The translations under genes and the position numbers were made by a program. A DNA stretch of 35,950 bases, taken from assembly GCA_016742055.1 (NCBI GenBank), contig JACVCK010000006.1, forward strand, positions 1 through 35,950, written 5' to 3'. This stretch comes from Phycisphaerales bacterium. GTDB lineage: Bacteria; Planctomycetota; Phycisphaerae; Phycisphaerales; UBA1924. This document shows positions 24,552 to 35,950 of this stretch, one piece after another; the first letter of the stretch is position 1, and each line of letters opens with the position of its first letter. Below the pieces are notes generated by a model. The model saw only the letters and a list, made by a program, of their open reading frames with translations, was not told where the DNA came from and made no database searches.

Positions 24552-27500
24552 ATGTCCCGACTCATCCGAAACACCGTTCTTCTGCTCGCGCTGCTGGTTC
24601 TGGCGGCGCTGGCGATCATGCCCCCCTCCGAGAAACTGCGTCGAGGCAAGGACCTCGCCGGCGGCGCCACGCTGGTCTACGCGGTGGAGGTGGACGCGAC
24701 CGAGAGCGCCTCCAACGTCCTGAGCGCGACGATCGAGGTGCTCAAACGGCGCGTGAACCCCACGGGCGCCCTGGACATCTCGATGGTGGCGCAGGGCGAC
24801 AACCGCATCGAGATCTCGATGCCCCTGCCGAGCGAGAACGTGCGCGCCCTCCGCGCCGCGTTCGAGGCCGCGCTCGCCGCCACCGGCACGCGCGCCATTC
24901 CCCCCTCCGAACTCGAGCGCGTGATGCGCCTCGGCGCCGCCGAACGCGTCGCCGAACTGGCGAAACTGGCCGACGGCAGCGCCCCGCGCCTCGAGATGCT
25001 CCGCGCCGCCGCGCTGCGCTACGACGAGGCCCAGCAGGCCCGCGCCGCCTTCCGCGAGGCCCAGCGCGCCGAGGCGGACGCCGCCGTGCAGGACCGGCTG
25101 CTGGACATCGCGGCCCAGGCGGAACTGGCGTACGAGGCCGCTCGCGACGGCGCGCTCGCCTCCGCTGTGAACCCGGACGAACTGCGCCGCGCCCTGGAAC
25201 TGCCCGACACACTGCGCATGATCGCGGACCGGGAGGCCGGGACGGCGGTGACGATCGGCAGCCCGCGCGACCGCGCGATCGCGCGCCTCATCGAGACGCA
25301 CCCCGAGGCCGCCGACGGCATCGCCGCCGCCGTCACCGCCTACGAGCGGTACGAGGCCGAGCGTTCGGGCCTGGACGACCCCGCGGACCTCATCCGCCTG
25401 CTCAAGGGCGCCGGCGTGCTGACGTTCCGCATCGCCCCGCAGCCGGGGCAACTGCCGGAAGAGGCCCGCCTGCGCGCCGAACTGCACGAGCGCGGCCCGC
25501 GCGCCGCCCGCTCGACCGACGCCCGTTGGTACCAACTCGACAACGTCGAGGCCTGGTACGACAACGTGCAGGAACTCCGGGCGCTCCAGGCCGACCCCGT
25601 CGGCTTCTTCGCGAGCCGCCGCTACATCGTCGAGGAGCGCGACGGGCTCTACTACATGCTCCTCTACGACGCGCCCGGCCTGCGCCTGACCGACGCCGAG
25701 GGCTCCTGGCGCGTCACCCAGTCCTTCCAGCAGGCCGACCAGTTCGGCCGCCCGGGCATCGCGTTCCGCATGGACACGCGAGGCGCCACGCTGCTGGCTG
25801 AACTCACCGGCTCCAACGTCAACCGGTCCATGGCCGTCCTGCTTGACGACCGGGTCTACACCGCCCCCAACCTCATCTCCGAAATCGGCGCCCAGGGGCA
25901 GATCACCGGCGTCTTCACCCCCGAAGACATCCAGTACATCACCCAGACCCTGCAGGCCGGCTCGCTCGCGGCGAAACTCTCGGCAGAGCCCATCAGCCGC
26001 AGCGTCACAGGGCCCGAACTCGGCGCCGACAACCTCCGGCGCGGCCTGCTGGCCGGCGGGTACGCCTTCGTGGCGATCGCGGTGTTCATGGTGCTGTACT
26101 ACTTCACCTGCGGCGCCGTCGCGATCGGCGCCCTGGTGACCAACGCGCTCCTGCTGCTGGCGCTGATGGCCGTGGGGCGCGCCTCCTTCACCATGCCCGG
26201 CATCGCGGGCGTGATCCTGACCTTCGGCATGGCGGTCGACGCCAACGTGCTGATCTACGAACGCATCCGCGAAGAGTTGATCGCCGGCCAGACGCTCAAG
26301 GCGTCGGTGCGGCTGGGCTTCCAGCGCGCCATGTCGGCGATCATCGACGGCAACATCACCACGCTGGTCGTGGCGCTGGCCCTCTACTGGACCGGCACGA
26401 CCGAGATCAAGGGCTTCGCCGTCGTGCTGGCGATCGGCATCATCACCACGCTGTTCTCGGCGCTGGTGGTCACCCGCATCCTGCTGACGTGGCTGACCGA
26501 GGGGCTCAAACTCAAGAAGATGTCGATGCTCCCCTTGGCGATCCCCGCGCTGGGGCGCGCGCTCGAGCCCCGGATCGACTGGATCGGCCTCCGCCACGTG
26601 TTCTACGCGATCTCCGGCGGCCTGATCATTCTCAGCGCCGCCGTCATGGTGCGCCAGGGCGCTGAGATGTTCGACAACGAGTTCCGGGGCGGCACGGCGG
26701 TGACCGTGCGATTCAAGAGCGAGGGCGGCGCCGACGGCGGGCCGCTCACCCTCACGCGACAGCAGGTCGAGCAGCGCGTCCGCGAACGCGCTCAGAAAGA
26801 GCCCGCCGGCTCCGAACTCGCGCGCCTGCTCACCGCCGACGTCATCGCCGTCAATCCTCAGGCCGACCAGATCACCTCCAACGTCTTCACCATCAAGACC
26901 GTCGCCACCGACGCCGACGCGGTGTCCGCCGCCATGATCGAGGCCTTCGCCGACGTGGTGGACGCCCGCCCGCCCATCGCCATCGGCGACATCCGCACCG
27001 CGCCGCTCACGCAGGCGGCGCTCGGCGACAGCGTCGGCGAGCCCTCCATCCGCGACGACGTCGCGGCGTTCCGGGGCGGCGTGGCGGTCGTGGCCCGCGG
27101 CCTCGAGCCGCCGCCCACGCTCGAGGAGATCGAGACGCGCCTCGAACAGATGGGCGCCCAGCCGGACCACGCCGGCTCGCTCACCCGCACGCATCGCATG
27201 GTGATCCTCGAGGGCGACCCCGGCGCCGTCCGCTCCTTCGCGCGCGTCGCCTTCGACCCGCAACTCTCGTTCTTCGACGACGAGGCCCGCTGGCGCACCG
27301 ACGTGGCCGAGGCCGAGGCGGCGCTGGTCTCCGACGCGCTCGAGCGAGGGAGCACCCTCGCCGGCGTGCAGAACTTCAGCCCCGCCATCGCCCGCACGTT
27401 CGTCGCCCAGGCCGCCGTCTCGGTGATCCTGAGCGTCGTCGGCATCCTGATCTACGTCTGGGTCCGTTTCGGCTCGATGCGGTACAGCGTCGCGGCGGTG

Positions 27501-28004
27501 GTGGCGGACGTGCACGACGCCTTCATCGCCGTCGGCCTGGTCGCCGTCGCCGAGATCGTCTACGAGAAGGCCCCCGGCTTCGCGTCGCTGATCGGCCTGC
27601 AGCCCTTCAAGATCGACCTGGCCATGGTCGCCGCCATCCTCACCGTGCTGGGCTACTCGCTCAACGACAAGATCGTCGTCATGGACCGCATCCGCGAGAA
27701 CCGGGGCAAACTGGCCTACGCCTCGCGCGACGTGGTCAACCTCTCCCTCAACCAGACCTTCAGCCGAACCGTCATCACCGGCACGACCACGCTCTTTTCC
27801 TGCCTCATGCTCTACATCCTCGCCGGAGAGTCCATCCGCGGCTTCGCGTACGCGATCTTCATCGGTGTCATCGTGGGGACGTATTCCTCGATCGCCATCG
27901 CGGCCCCGATGGTTTGGAGCAAAGCCGCCCCGCCTTCCAAGCCGATAAGCCGTGGGGGCGAGCCCAAGGCCGCGGACGGCGCCGCGGCCCTCGCCACCAC
28001 CTGA
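24552..28004 (+). CDS. secDF: SecDF fusion protein (protein translocase), enlarged
   Basis: SecD half: LRRGKDLAGGATLVYAVEV, GVILTFGMAVDANVLIYERIREEL; SecF half: FDNEFRGGTAVTVRF, MVAAILTVLGYSLNDKIVVMDRIREN. About 1150 aa. Confidence 0.94.
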   Translation: MSRLIRNTVLLLALLVLAALAIMPPSEKLRRGKDLAGGATLVYAVEVDATESASNVLSATIEVLKRRVNPTGALDISMVAQGDNRIEISMPLPSENVRALRAAFEAALAATGTRAIPPSELERVMRLGAAERVAELAKLADGSAPRLEMLRAAALRYDEAQQARAAFREAQRAEADAAVQDRLLDIAAQAELAYEAARDGALASAVNPDELRRALELPDTLRMIADREAGTAVTIGSPRDRAIARLIETHPEAADGIAAAVTAYERYEAERSGLDDPADLIRLLKGAGVLTFRIAPQPGQLPEEARLRAELHERGPRAARSTDARWYQLDNVEAWYDNVQELRALQADPVGFFASRRYIVEERDGLYYMLLYDAPGLRLTDAEGSWRVTQSFQQADQFGRPGIAFRMDTRGATLLAELTGSNVNRSMAVLLDDRVYTAPNLISEIGAQGQITGVFTPEDIQYITQTLQAGSLAAKLSAEPISRSVTGPELGADNLRRGLLAGGYAFVAIAVFMVLYYFTCGAVAIGALVTNALLLLALMAVGRASFTMPGIAGVILTFGMAVDANVLIYERIREELIAGQTLKASVRLGFQRAMSAIIDGNITTLVVALALYWTGTTEIKGFAVVLAIGIITTLFSALVVTRILLTWLTEGLKLKKMSMLPLAIPALGRALEPRIDWIGLRHVFYAISGGLIILSAAVMVRQGAEMFDNEFRGGTAVTVRFKSEGGADGGPLTLTRQQVEQRVRERAQKEPAGSELARLLTADVIAVNPQADQITSNVFTIKTVATDADAVSAAMIEAFADVVDARPPIAIGDIRTAPLTQAALGDSVGEPSIRDDVAAFRGGVAVVARGLEPPPTLEEIETRLEQMGAQPDHAGSLTRTHRMVILEGDPGAVRSFARVAFDPQLSFFDDEARWRTDVAEAEAALVSDALERGSTLAGVQNFSPAIARTFVAQAAVSVILSVVGILIYVWVRFGSMRYSVAAVVADVHDAFIAVGLVAVAEIVYEKAPGFASLIGLQPFKIDLAMVAAILTVLGYSLNDKIVVMDRIRENRGKLAYASRDVVNLSLNQTFSRTVITGTTTLFSCLMLYILAGESIRGFAYAIFIGVIVGTYSSIAIAAPMVWSKAAPPSKPISRGGEPKAADGAAALATT

Positions 28005-28039
28005 CCCCGGTCCGGGACCATCGTCCCCGGAGGTCCGCG

Positions 28040-28723
28040 ATGCGCAGCGGTCGTGAGCGACTGGCTCTTGGGCTTGGTCTGCTGGCGGCGCTGTGGGTTG
28101 TGGTGTACTGGGCATGGCCCGTGGAGCGCGAGCCGGCCATCACCTTCGCCGACGAGCCCGCGGGCGCCTCCGAACCCATTGTCCAGGCGCCCGTCCCGGC
28201 CCCGGTTCAGCCGCCGCCCGTGGCGACGCGCCCGCCGCCCGAGCGCACGCCCGCGACCGCTTTCCCCGAGCGCCCGCGCGTCGGCGTCGTGGCCCCCGAG
28301 TTCACCACCCACACCGTCCGCGCCGGCGAGTCGTTCCAGACCATCGCCAAGAAGGCCTACGGCGACGCGGCGCTGTGGTCGGTCGTGGCGCGGGCCAACC
28401 CGCGCGTGGACCCGCGCAAACTTCGCGTCGGCCAGGAACTGCGCCTGCCCGTCGATCCGAACAACGTGCAGGGCCTGACGGTGGGGGACCCCAAAGCCGT
28501 CGACGCGCCGCCGCCCACGCGCGCGGCGCAGGCGGTCGAGTACATCGTGCAGCCCGGCGACACCCTTGGGGCCATCGCCAAGACGTACTACAACTCCTCA
28601 GCCCTGTGGCAGGTGATCCTCGACGCGAACCGCTCGCTGCTGTCGCGCCCGCAGGACCTCCGCCCGGGCATGAAGTTGCTGATCCCGCCGGACCCGCGCG
28701 GGGCCACGGGCTCGGGGCGCTGA
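28040..28723 (+). CDS. LysM-domain membrane-anchored protein (two LysM-like repeats)
   Basis: N-terminal TM LALGLGLLAALWVVVYWAWP; Pro-rich linker; HTVRAGESFQTIAKKAYGDAALWSVVARANPRVDPRKLRVGQELRLP and YIVQPGDTLGAIAKTYYNSSALWQVILDANRSLLSRPQDLRPGMKLLIP. Confidence 0.9.
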   Translation: MRSGRERLALGLGLLAALWVVVYWAWPVEREPAITFADEPAGASEPIVQAPVPAPVQPPPVATRPPPERTPATAFPERPRVGVVAPEFTTHTVRAGESFQTIAKKAYGDAALWSVVARANPRVDPRKLRVGQELRLPVDPNNVQGLTVGDPKAVDAPPPTRAAQAVEYIVQPGDTLGAIAKTYYNSSALWQVILDANRSLLSRPQDLRPGMKLLIPPDPRGATGSGR

Positions 28724-28739
28724 GCGAACTTCGCGGCTT

Positions 28740-32657
<3,918 letters not shown>

Positions 32658-32768
32658 GCGCTGGGTGACCTCCGTGTCGCGCTCCTGCGTGGGCCGCATG
32701 TCCCGCGGCCGCTTCATCCGTGAAGCATCTGGCTCACTCGGGCCGGATCTGCGGCCCTCGTGCATCGC

Positions 32769-34700
32769 TCAACGATCGGGCTTGCGGTCCTTGTCGCCGC
32801 TCTTGGACCCGGGTGGTGGAGTGATGGGCACAACATAACTCGGACGGTCGGCCTTGGGGGGCTCGGCGCCCGGAGAAGTCGCCGGTTTTTCTTGGCCCGC
32901 GACGGCGGTGGGGGTGGTCGGCTGCGGCTCGGCGGCGGGCACGGGGACCGATCCGTCCGAGAGTTCGGGGCGCGGCGAGCCGATCGCCGATTGGGCCGCC
33001 GCCAGCAGTTCGGCCTGGAGGCGGTCCTGCTCGCCGAAAAAGATGGCCGGAATGGCCTTCTGCTTCTCGGTCAATTCGTACAGCGCGCCGACCACCTCGG
33101 AGTAGGAAAGCCCGATGCCGGCGCCGGGGGTCTCCGGAGTGTCCGTCCGCCCGAAGTACTCCACAAGCCGCGGGACGCGGTCGTCGACCGTCGTCCGGGT
33201 CACGCCGTTGGTGCGGTAGTTCTTGTACATCAGCCGGAGGGGATCGGTCGGGCTGTCGGCGGCGAGAATCAGCCGGTCCGACCAGGCGAAGACCAGGGTG
33301 GGACGCTCGACCCGGAGGCCCTCCCCGAAGATCGCGATCCGGGGCTCGCCGCTCTGGGCGACGTAGATCATGGGATAAGACGACGGCGCCACGTCCAACG
33401 TGAACTTGCCCTCGATGGCCCGGCGCTGGATGTACGGGTCCCGACGCTTGGCGAGGGCCTCGTACGCCGCGATGCGGCTGGTCGGTTCCTCTGCGTTGAG
33501 CAGTTCCCGCAGCGCGGTGTTGACGGTGGGGTCGGAGGGGAGTTCCGCCAGAAGGGTCATGGCGTCCCCGCGCATGGCCAGCGGGCCGCTGCGGGCGAGT
33601 TCCTTGAGGTGGGGCGCCGTCAGAGGATCGTTGAGGCGCGCCCCGGCGCGGAGCGCCGTCAATCGCGGAATCGGCTCGGCGTAGTCGTACATCTTCCGCA
33701 GTTCGGGGATCGCCTGAGGCCCTGCTGCCTGAAGGCACCAGCCCAGCGGCAAGGACAGCGCCGGCTGCTCCTTGAGCGCCTGGATGTACCGGCTCGCCCA
33801 CATCTCGGGGTACGAGGTGTCGATCCGCGTGTGCCGCAGGAGTTGGATGAACTCCTGGGGCTGATCCCTCCAGGCGTAGGGGATGGTGAGGGCGATGGAC
33901 TCATCGTCGCGCCCTCGGGCGATGTCGTTGCGGTCCTTTGGGCTTCGGGGGAACTTGGTGTTGATCGCCGAGGTGATCGCGCGCGAACGCAGGTGCGAGG
34001 GGTTGTCGAGCATCAGCAGCAGATCAAGCGGTTCGGTCATGATGCCGCCGTGCAGGATGCGTCCCGTCCGCCGATCGATGCCCCCGTCGGTTTGAGCGGA
34101 GGGGTCCACGAAGGGGTTGGTGTAAATAGGACCCGAGGCCTGAGCGAGGGCCCTGGCGCTCGCGCCCGACACATCGGGGGCGCCGGGACGCAGGTCGGTC
34201 GTCCAGAGCCGGCCCCCTTCGAGACTCGTCGTCGCGGTGCCCGCCAAAGCCCGGACCAGCACATCGAACCGGGCGCCCTTGGGCGCGCCGGGGGAGACGG
34301 AGGCATACACCTCGACCACCGCCGTGTTGACGTCGTTGATGAACGCGCTGGGCGACGCCCAGCCCATCCCGAACGTCTCCTGGCCGACGCCCCGGAGCGT
34401 CATCTCGCGCTCCAGCCAGATCCGCACACTGTCGGGGACGTCCGCCGAGCCGGTGCCGTTCAGCCCGACCACGATCCCGATGCCCGAGACGATCTGAGGA
34501 TCGCCGCCGCGGAGCGTGGTCTCCGACCCGATGATCCCGCGCAGGATGTCCGGAACGTCCCGGACGATCAAGGGCCTGGCCTCGGCGGTCGCCCGCTCGG
34601 GGGCCTTGGGCGCGCAACTCAGCGTCGCGCCCGCCAGAAGGGCGGCGACGGCGGCGGCGAGGGCTCGGCACGAGGGAATCAGGGTGCGGTTCAACACCAT
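32769..34700 (-). CDS. Lipoprotein with FlgI (flagellar P-ring)-like N-terminal region and HEAT-like repeats
   Basis: Lipobox-like LLAGATLSC; IVSGIGIVVGLNGTGSADVPDSVRIWLEREM and NTAVVEVYASVSPGAPKGARFDVLVRALAGTATTSLEGGRLWTTDLRP resemble FlgI; AIPELRKMYDYAEPIPRLTALRAGARLNDPLTAPHLKELARSGPLAMRGDAMTLLAELPSDPTVNTALRELLNAEEPTSRIAAYEALAKRRDPYIQR resembles HEAT repeats. Confidence 0.68.
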   Translation of the reverse strand: MVLNRTLIPSCRALAAAVAALLAGATLSCAPKAPERATAEARPLIVRDVPDILRGIIGSETTLRGGDPQIVSGIGIVVGLNGTGSADVPDSVRIWLEREMTLRGVGQETFGMGWASPSAFINDVNTAVVEVYASVSPGAPKGARFDVLVRALAGTATTSLEGGRLWTTDLRPGAPDVSGASARALAQASGPIYTNPFVDPSAQTDGGIDRRTGRILHGGIMTEPLDLLLMLDNPSHLRSRAITSAINTKFPRSPKDRNDIARGRDDESIALTIPYAWRDQPQEFIQLLRHTRIDTSYPEMWASRYIQALKEQPALSLPLGWCLQAAGPQAIPELRKMYDYAEPIPRLTALRAGARLNDPLTAPHLKELARSGPLAMRGDAMTLLAELPSDPTVNTALRELLNAEEPTSRIAAYEALAKRRDPYIQRRAIEGKFTLDVAPSSYPMIYVAQSGEPRIAIFGEGLRVERPTLVFAWSDRLILAADSPTDPLRLMYKNYRTNGVTRTTVDDRVPRLVEYFGRTDTPETPGAGIGLSYSEVVGALYELTEKQKAIPAIFFGEQDRLQAELLAAAQSAIGSPRPELSDGSVPVPAAEPQPTTPTAVAGQEKPATSPGAEPPKADRPSYVVPITPPPGSKSGDKDRKPDR

Positions 34701-34705
34701 CGGGG

Positions 34706-34711
34706 AGGGTA
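34706..34711 (-). promoter_or_regulatory. Candidate -10 element (TACCCT), 5 nt before ATG (8 nt before the following in-frame GTG) of the FlgI-like gene
   Basis: Minus strand TACCCT-CCCCG-ATG-GTG. Confidence 0.28.
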
Positions 34712-34758
34712 TCCGGAGGGGGAAACCGCTTCCATACGCGGGTTCGGGCAGGAAGGGT

Positions 34759-35487
34759 TCAGCGCGGGGAAGCCGTCGCCTGCGGGGCGCCGACGAGACT
34801 CAGCACATCCTCCACCATGCGCCCGATGCCGGCGTGGATCTCGTGCAACGGCGCGTCCAGCATGTAGGCGGGGGTCGAAACCAGGTGGTTCTCGCGGTCG
34901 ATGCAGGCCTCAACGGCCCGGCAGGCCTTGTGCTGGGCGCCCATCTTCCGGGCCGCGGCCGGGGCGTCGCCCTCCTCCCCGAGGGTGATCGTGCACCCCG
35001 GTCCGCCGTTGGCCGTCCCCAGGACCCGGGCCGCGATCACCGGCGCGATGCAGCACATGCCGATCGGCTTGCCGGCGGCGTGGAACGTCCGCACCACCCG
35101 CGCCACGTCGTCCTCCACCTCGCAGGCAGGGCCGTCCACGGCGAAGGTGCAAAGGTTCTTCGCGGCGCCATAGCCGCCGGGGAAGATGACCGCGTCAAAT
35201 TCCGCGGGGTCCAACTGCGACAGCGGCTGGCTTCCGGGATCGCCGGTCGGTCCGCCCCGGGCGATTCGGGCGGCTTCCTGCAGCATGTTGCGCTGCCGGC
35301 GGGGCTCGACTTCCCCGGAGAAATGGTTGATCGCGTTGGGCTGCTCCTTGTCGGGCGCAAAGCACCGGACGCTGGCGCCCAGCCGGGACAGATGGATCAG
35401 CACGCTCACGGACTCGTGGATCTCGGATCCATCGAACACGCCGCAGCCCGACAGGACGACGGCGACCTTTGCGGGGGTTTTCGCCAT
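34759..35487 (-). CDS. elbB: Isoprenoid biosynthesis glyoxalase ElbB (DJ-1/PfpI superfamily)
   Basis: VAVVLSGCGVFDGSEIHESVSVLIHLSRLGASVRCFAPDKEQ..VINHFSGE, FDAVIFPGGYGAAKNLCTFA, KPIGMCCIAPVIAARVLG, TPAYML. Confidence 0.92.
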   Translation of the reverse strand: MAKTPAKVAVVLSGCGVFDGSEIHESVSVLIHLSRLGASVRCFAPDKEQPNAINHFSGEVEPRRQRNMLQEAARIARGGPTGDPGSQPLSQLDPAEFDAVIFPGGYGAAKNLCTFAVDGPACEVEDDVARVVRTFHAAGKPIGMCCIAPVIAARVLGTANGGPGCTITLGEEGDAPAAARKMGAQHKACRAVEACIDRENHLVSTPAYMLDAPLHEIHAGIGRMVEDVLSLVGAPQATASPR

Positions 35488-35632
35488 GGGAGGCCTCGCG
35501 GATTGCTGTGGCCGGGGACCGGCCTGGGTGATCGGGGTTCCCACGGGGGCGGTGGAGGGTTGGTCCAGCCGCCGCCGTGCGATGGCAGGATGGATGATAG
35601 CGGCGGGTTGGCGGCCCCCGTTGCGGAGGCGC

Positions 35633-35638
35633 TATGAT
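35633..35638 (+). promoter_or_regulatory. Candidate -10 element (TATGAT) upstream of tRNA-Val(CAC)
   Basis: TATGAT 34 nt before the mature tRNA 5' end; TANNNT pattern. Confidence 0.35.
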
Positions 35639-35672
35639 GTCGACCCCCCGGCGAAGGCCTCGGGGCAGTTTC

Positions 35673-35746
35673 GGGCGCATAGCTCAGTCGGCTAGAGCAC
35701 CGTCGTCACATGGCGGGGGTCACAGGTTCGAGTCCTGTTGCGCCCA
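35673..35746 (+). tRNA. tRNA-Val (anticodon CAC)
   Basis: Acceptor GGGCGCA/TGCGCCC; D-arm GCTCAGTCGGCTAGAGC; anticodon stem CCGTC/GGCGG (one T-G wobble), loop GTCACAT; T-arm ACAGG TTCGAGT CCTGT; CCA not encoded. Confidence 0.85.
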
Positions 35747-35822
35747 TTTCGTTGGTAGATCGTGGGAGGTCGAGCGGTCGGGATTGGGGAAGGGTGGGTG
35801 TGGGGCCCCCTCGATTCAGCGC

Positions 35823-35845
35823 GGTCAAGGCGATTTTTCTTGACC
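35823..35845. repeat. Inverted repeat GGTCAAG-9 nt-CTTGACC
   Basis: Perfect 7-bp arms 35823-35829 and 35839-35845 downstream of tRNA-Val(CAC). Confidence 0.8.
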
Positions 35846-35950
35846 ACCCCCCGATTCGAATGTAGTCCTATTGGCCTCTGAGCCACGTCTCCAGGCGTCT
35901 GCCCGGCACGGCGGGCGCTGCGCGGTTCGGCGGGTCGGACAGGGAACAGG

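Noticed and set aside
24342-28115. 1257-aa minus-strand ORF opposite secDF
   Set aside because: Low-complexity His/Arg/Gly/Asp-rich translation with no domain; it mirrors the strongly coding secDF frame. Stop-poor antisense frames are expected at this GC content.
35840-35868. TTGACC as a -35 box of a promoter reading out of the window
   Set aside because: No convincing TANNNT hexamer at 16-19 bp spacing; TTGACC is explained as an arm of the inverted repeat.
35692-35886. 64-aa minus-strand ORF ending NRTRTCDPRHVTTVL
   Set aside because: Well-known artefact of translating a tRNA gene; it overlaps tRNA-Val(CAC).

Overview
A GC-rich (roughly 70% by eye), gene-dense chromosomal window. Its gene content and protein style (M64 protease with a dockerin-like tail, MGIYDR-type rhomboid, very long SecDF, enlarged prepilin peptidase) suggest a planctomycete of the Phycisphaerae type. 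That placement is inference, not demonstrated. I support about 33 protein genes, two tRNA-Val genes (UAC and CAC anticodons) and one clear intrinsic terminator. Blocks: (i) the end of a type IV pilus/T2SS-like PilN-PilO-PilP cluster; (ii) M19 dipeptidase and M64 metalloprotease; (iii) waaA-thiL-tsaE-yacG; (iv) an ExbB-ExbD-ExbD cluster; (v) a minus-strand recG-XRE-small ORF-polX-fur cluster; (vi) a minus-strand mlaF-mlaD-xseA-xseB-pilD-ompA run ending in a terminator; (vii) NUDIX-M50-rhomboid-tgt-yajC-secDF-LysM; (viii) a minus-strand elbB-FlgI-like lipoprotein-smc run. I saw no CRISPR array, IS element, prophage or obvious defence island. The most interesting signals are: a recurring TANNNT hexamer 6-8 nt upstream of start codons (candidate leaderless mRNAs); a terminator whose U-tract overlaps the recG -10 element; a FlgI (P-ring)-like lipoprotein fused to HEAT-like repeats with no flagellar genes nearby; a C-terminal motif shared by adjacent M50 and rhomboid intramembrane proteases; and a Fur-family protein lacking the usual metal-binding motifs. 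All family calls come from reading motifs in the supplied translations. No database search was run.
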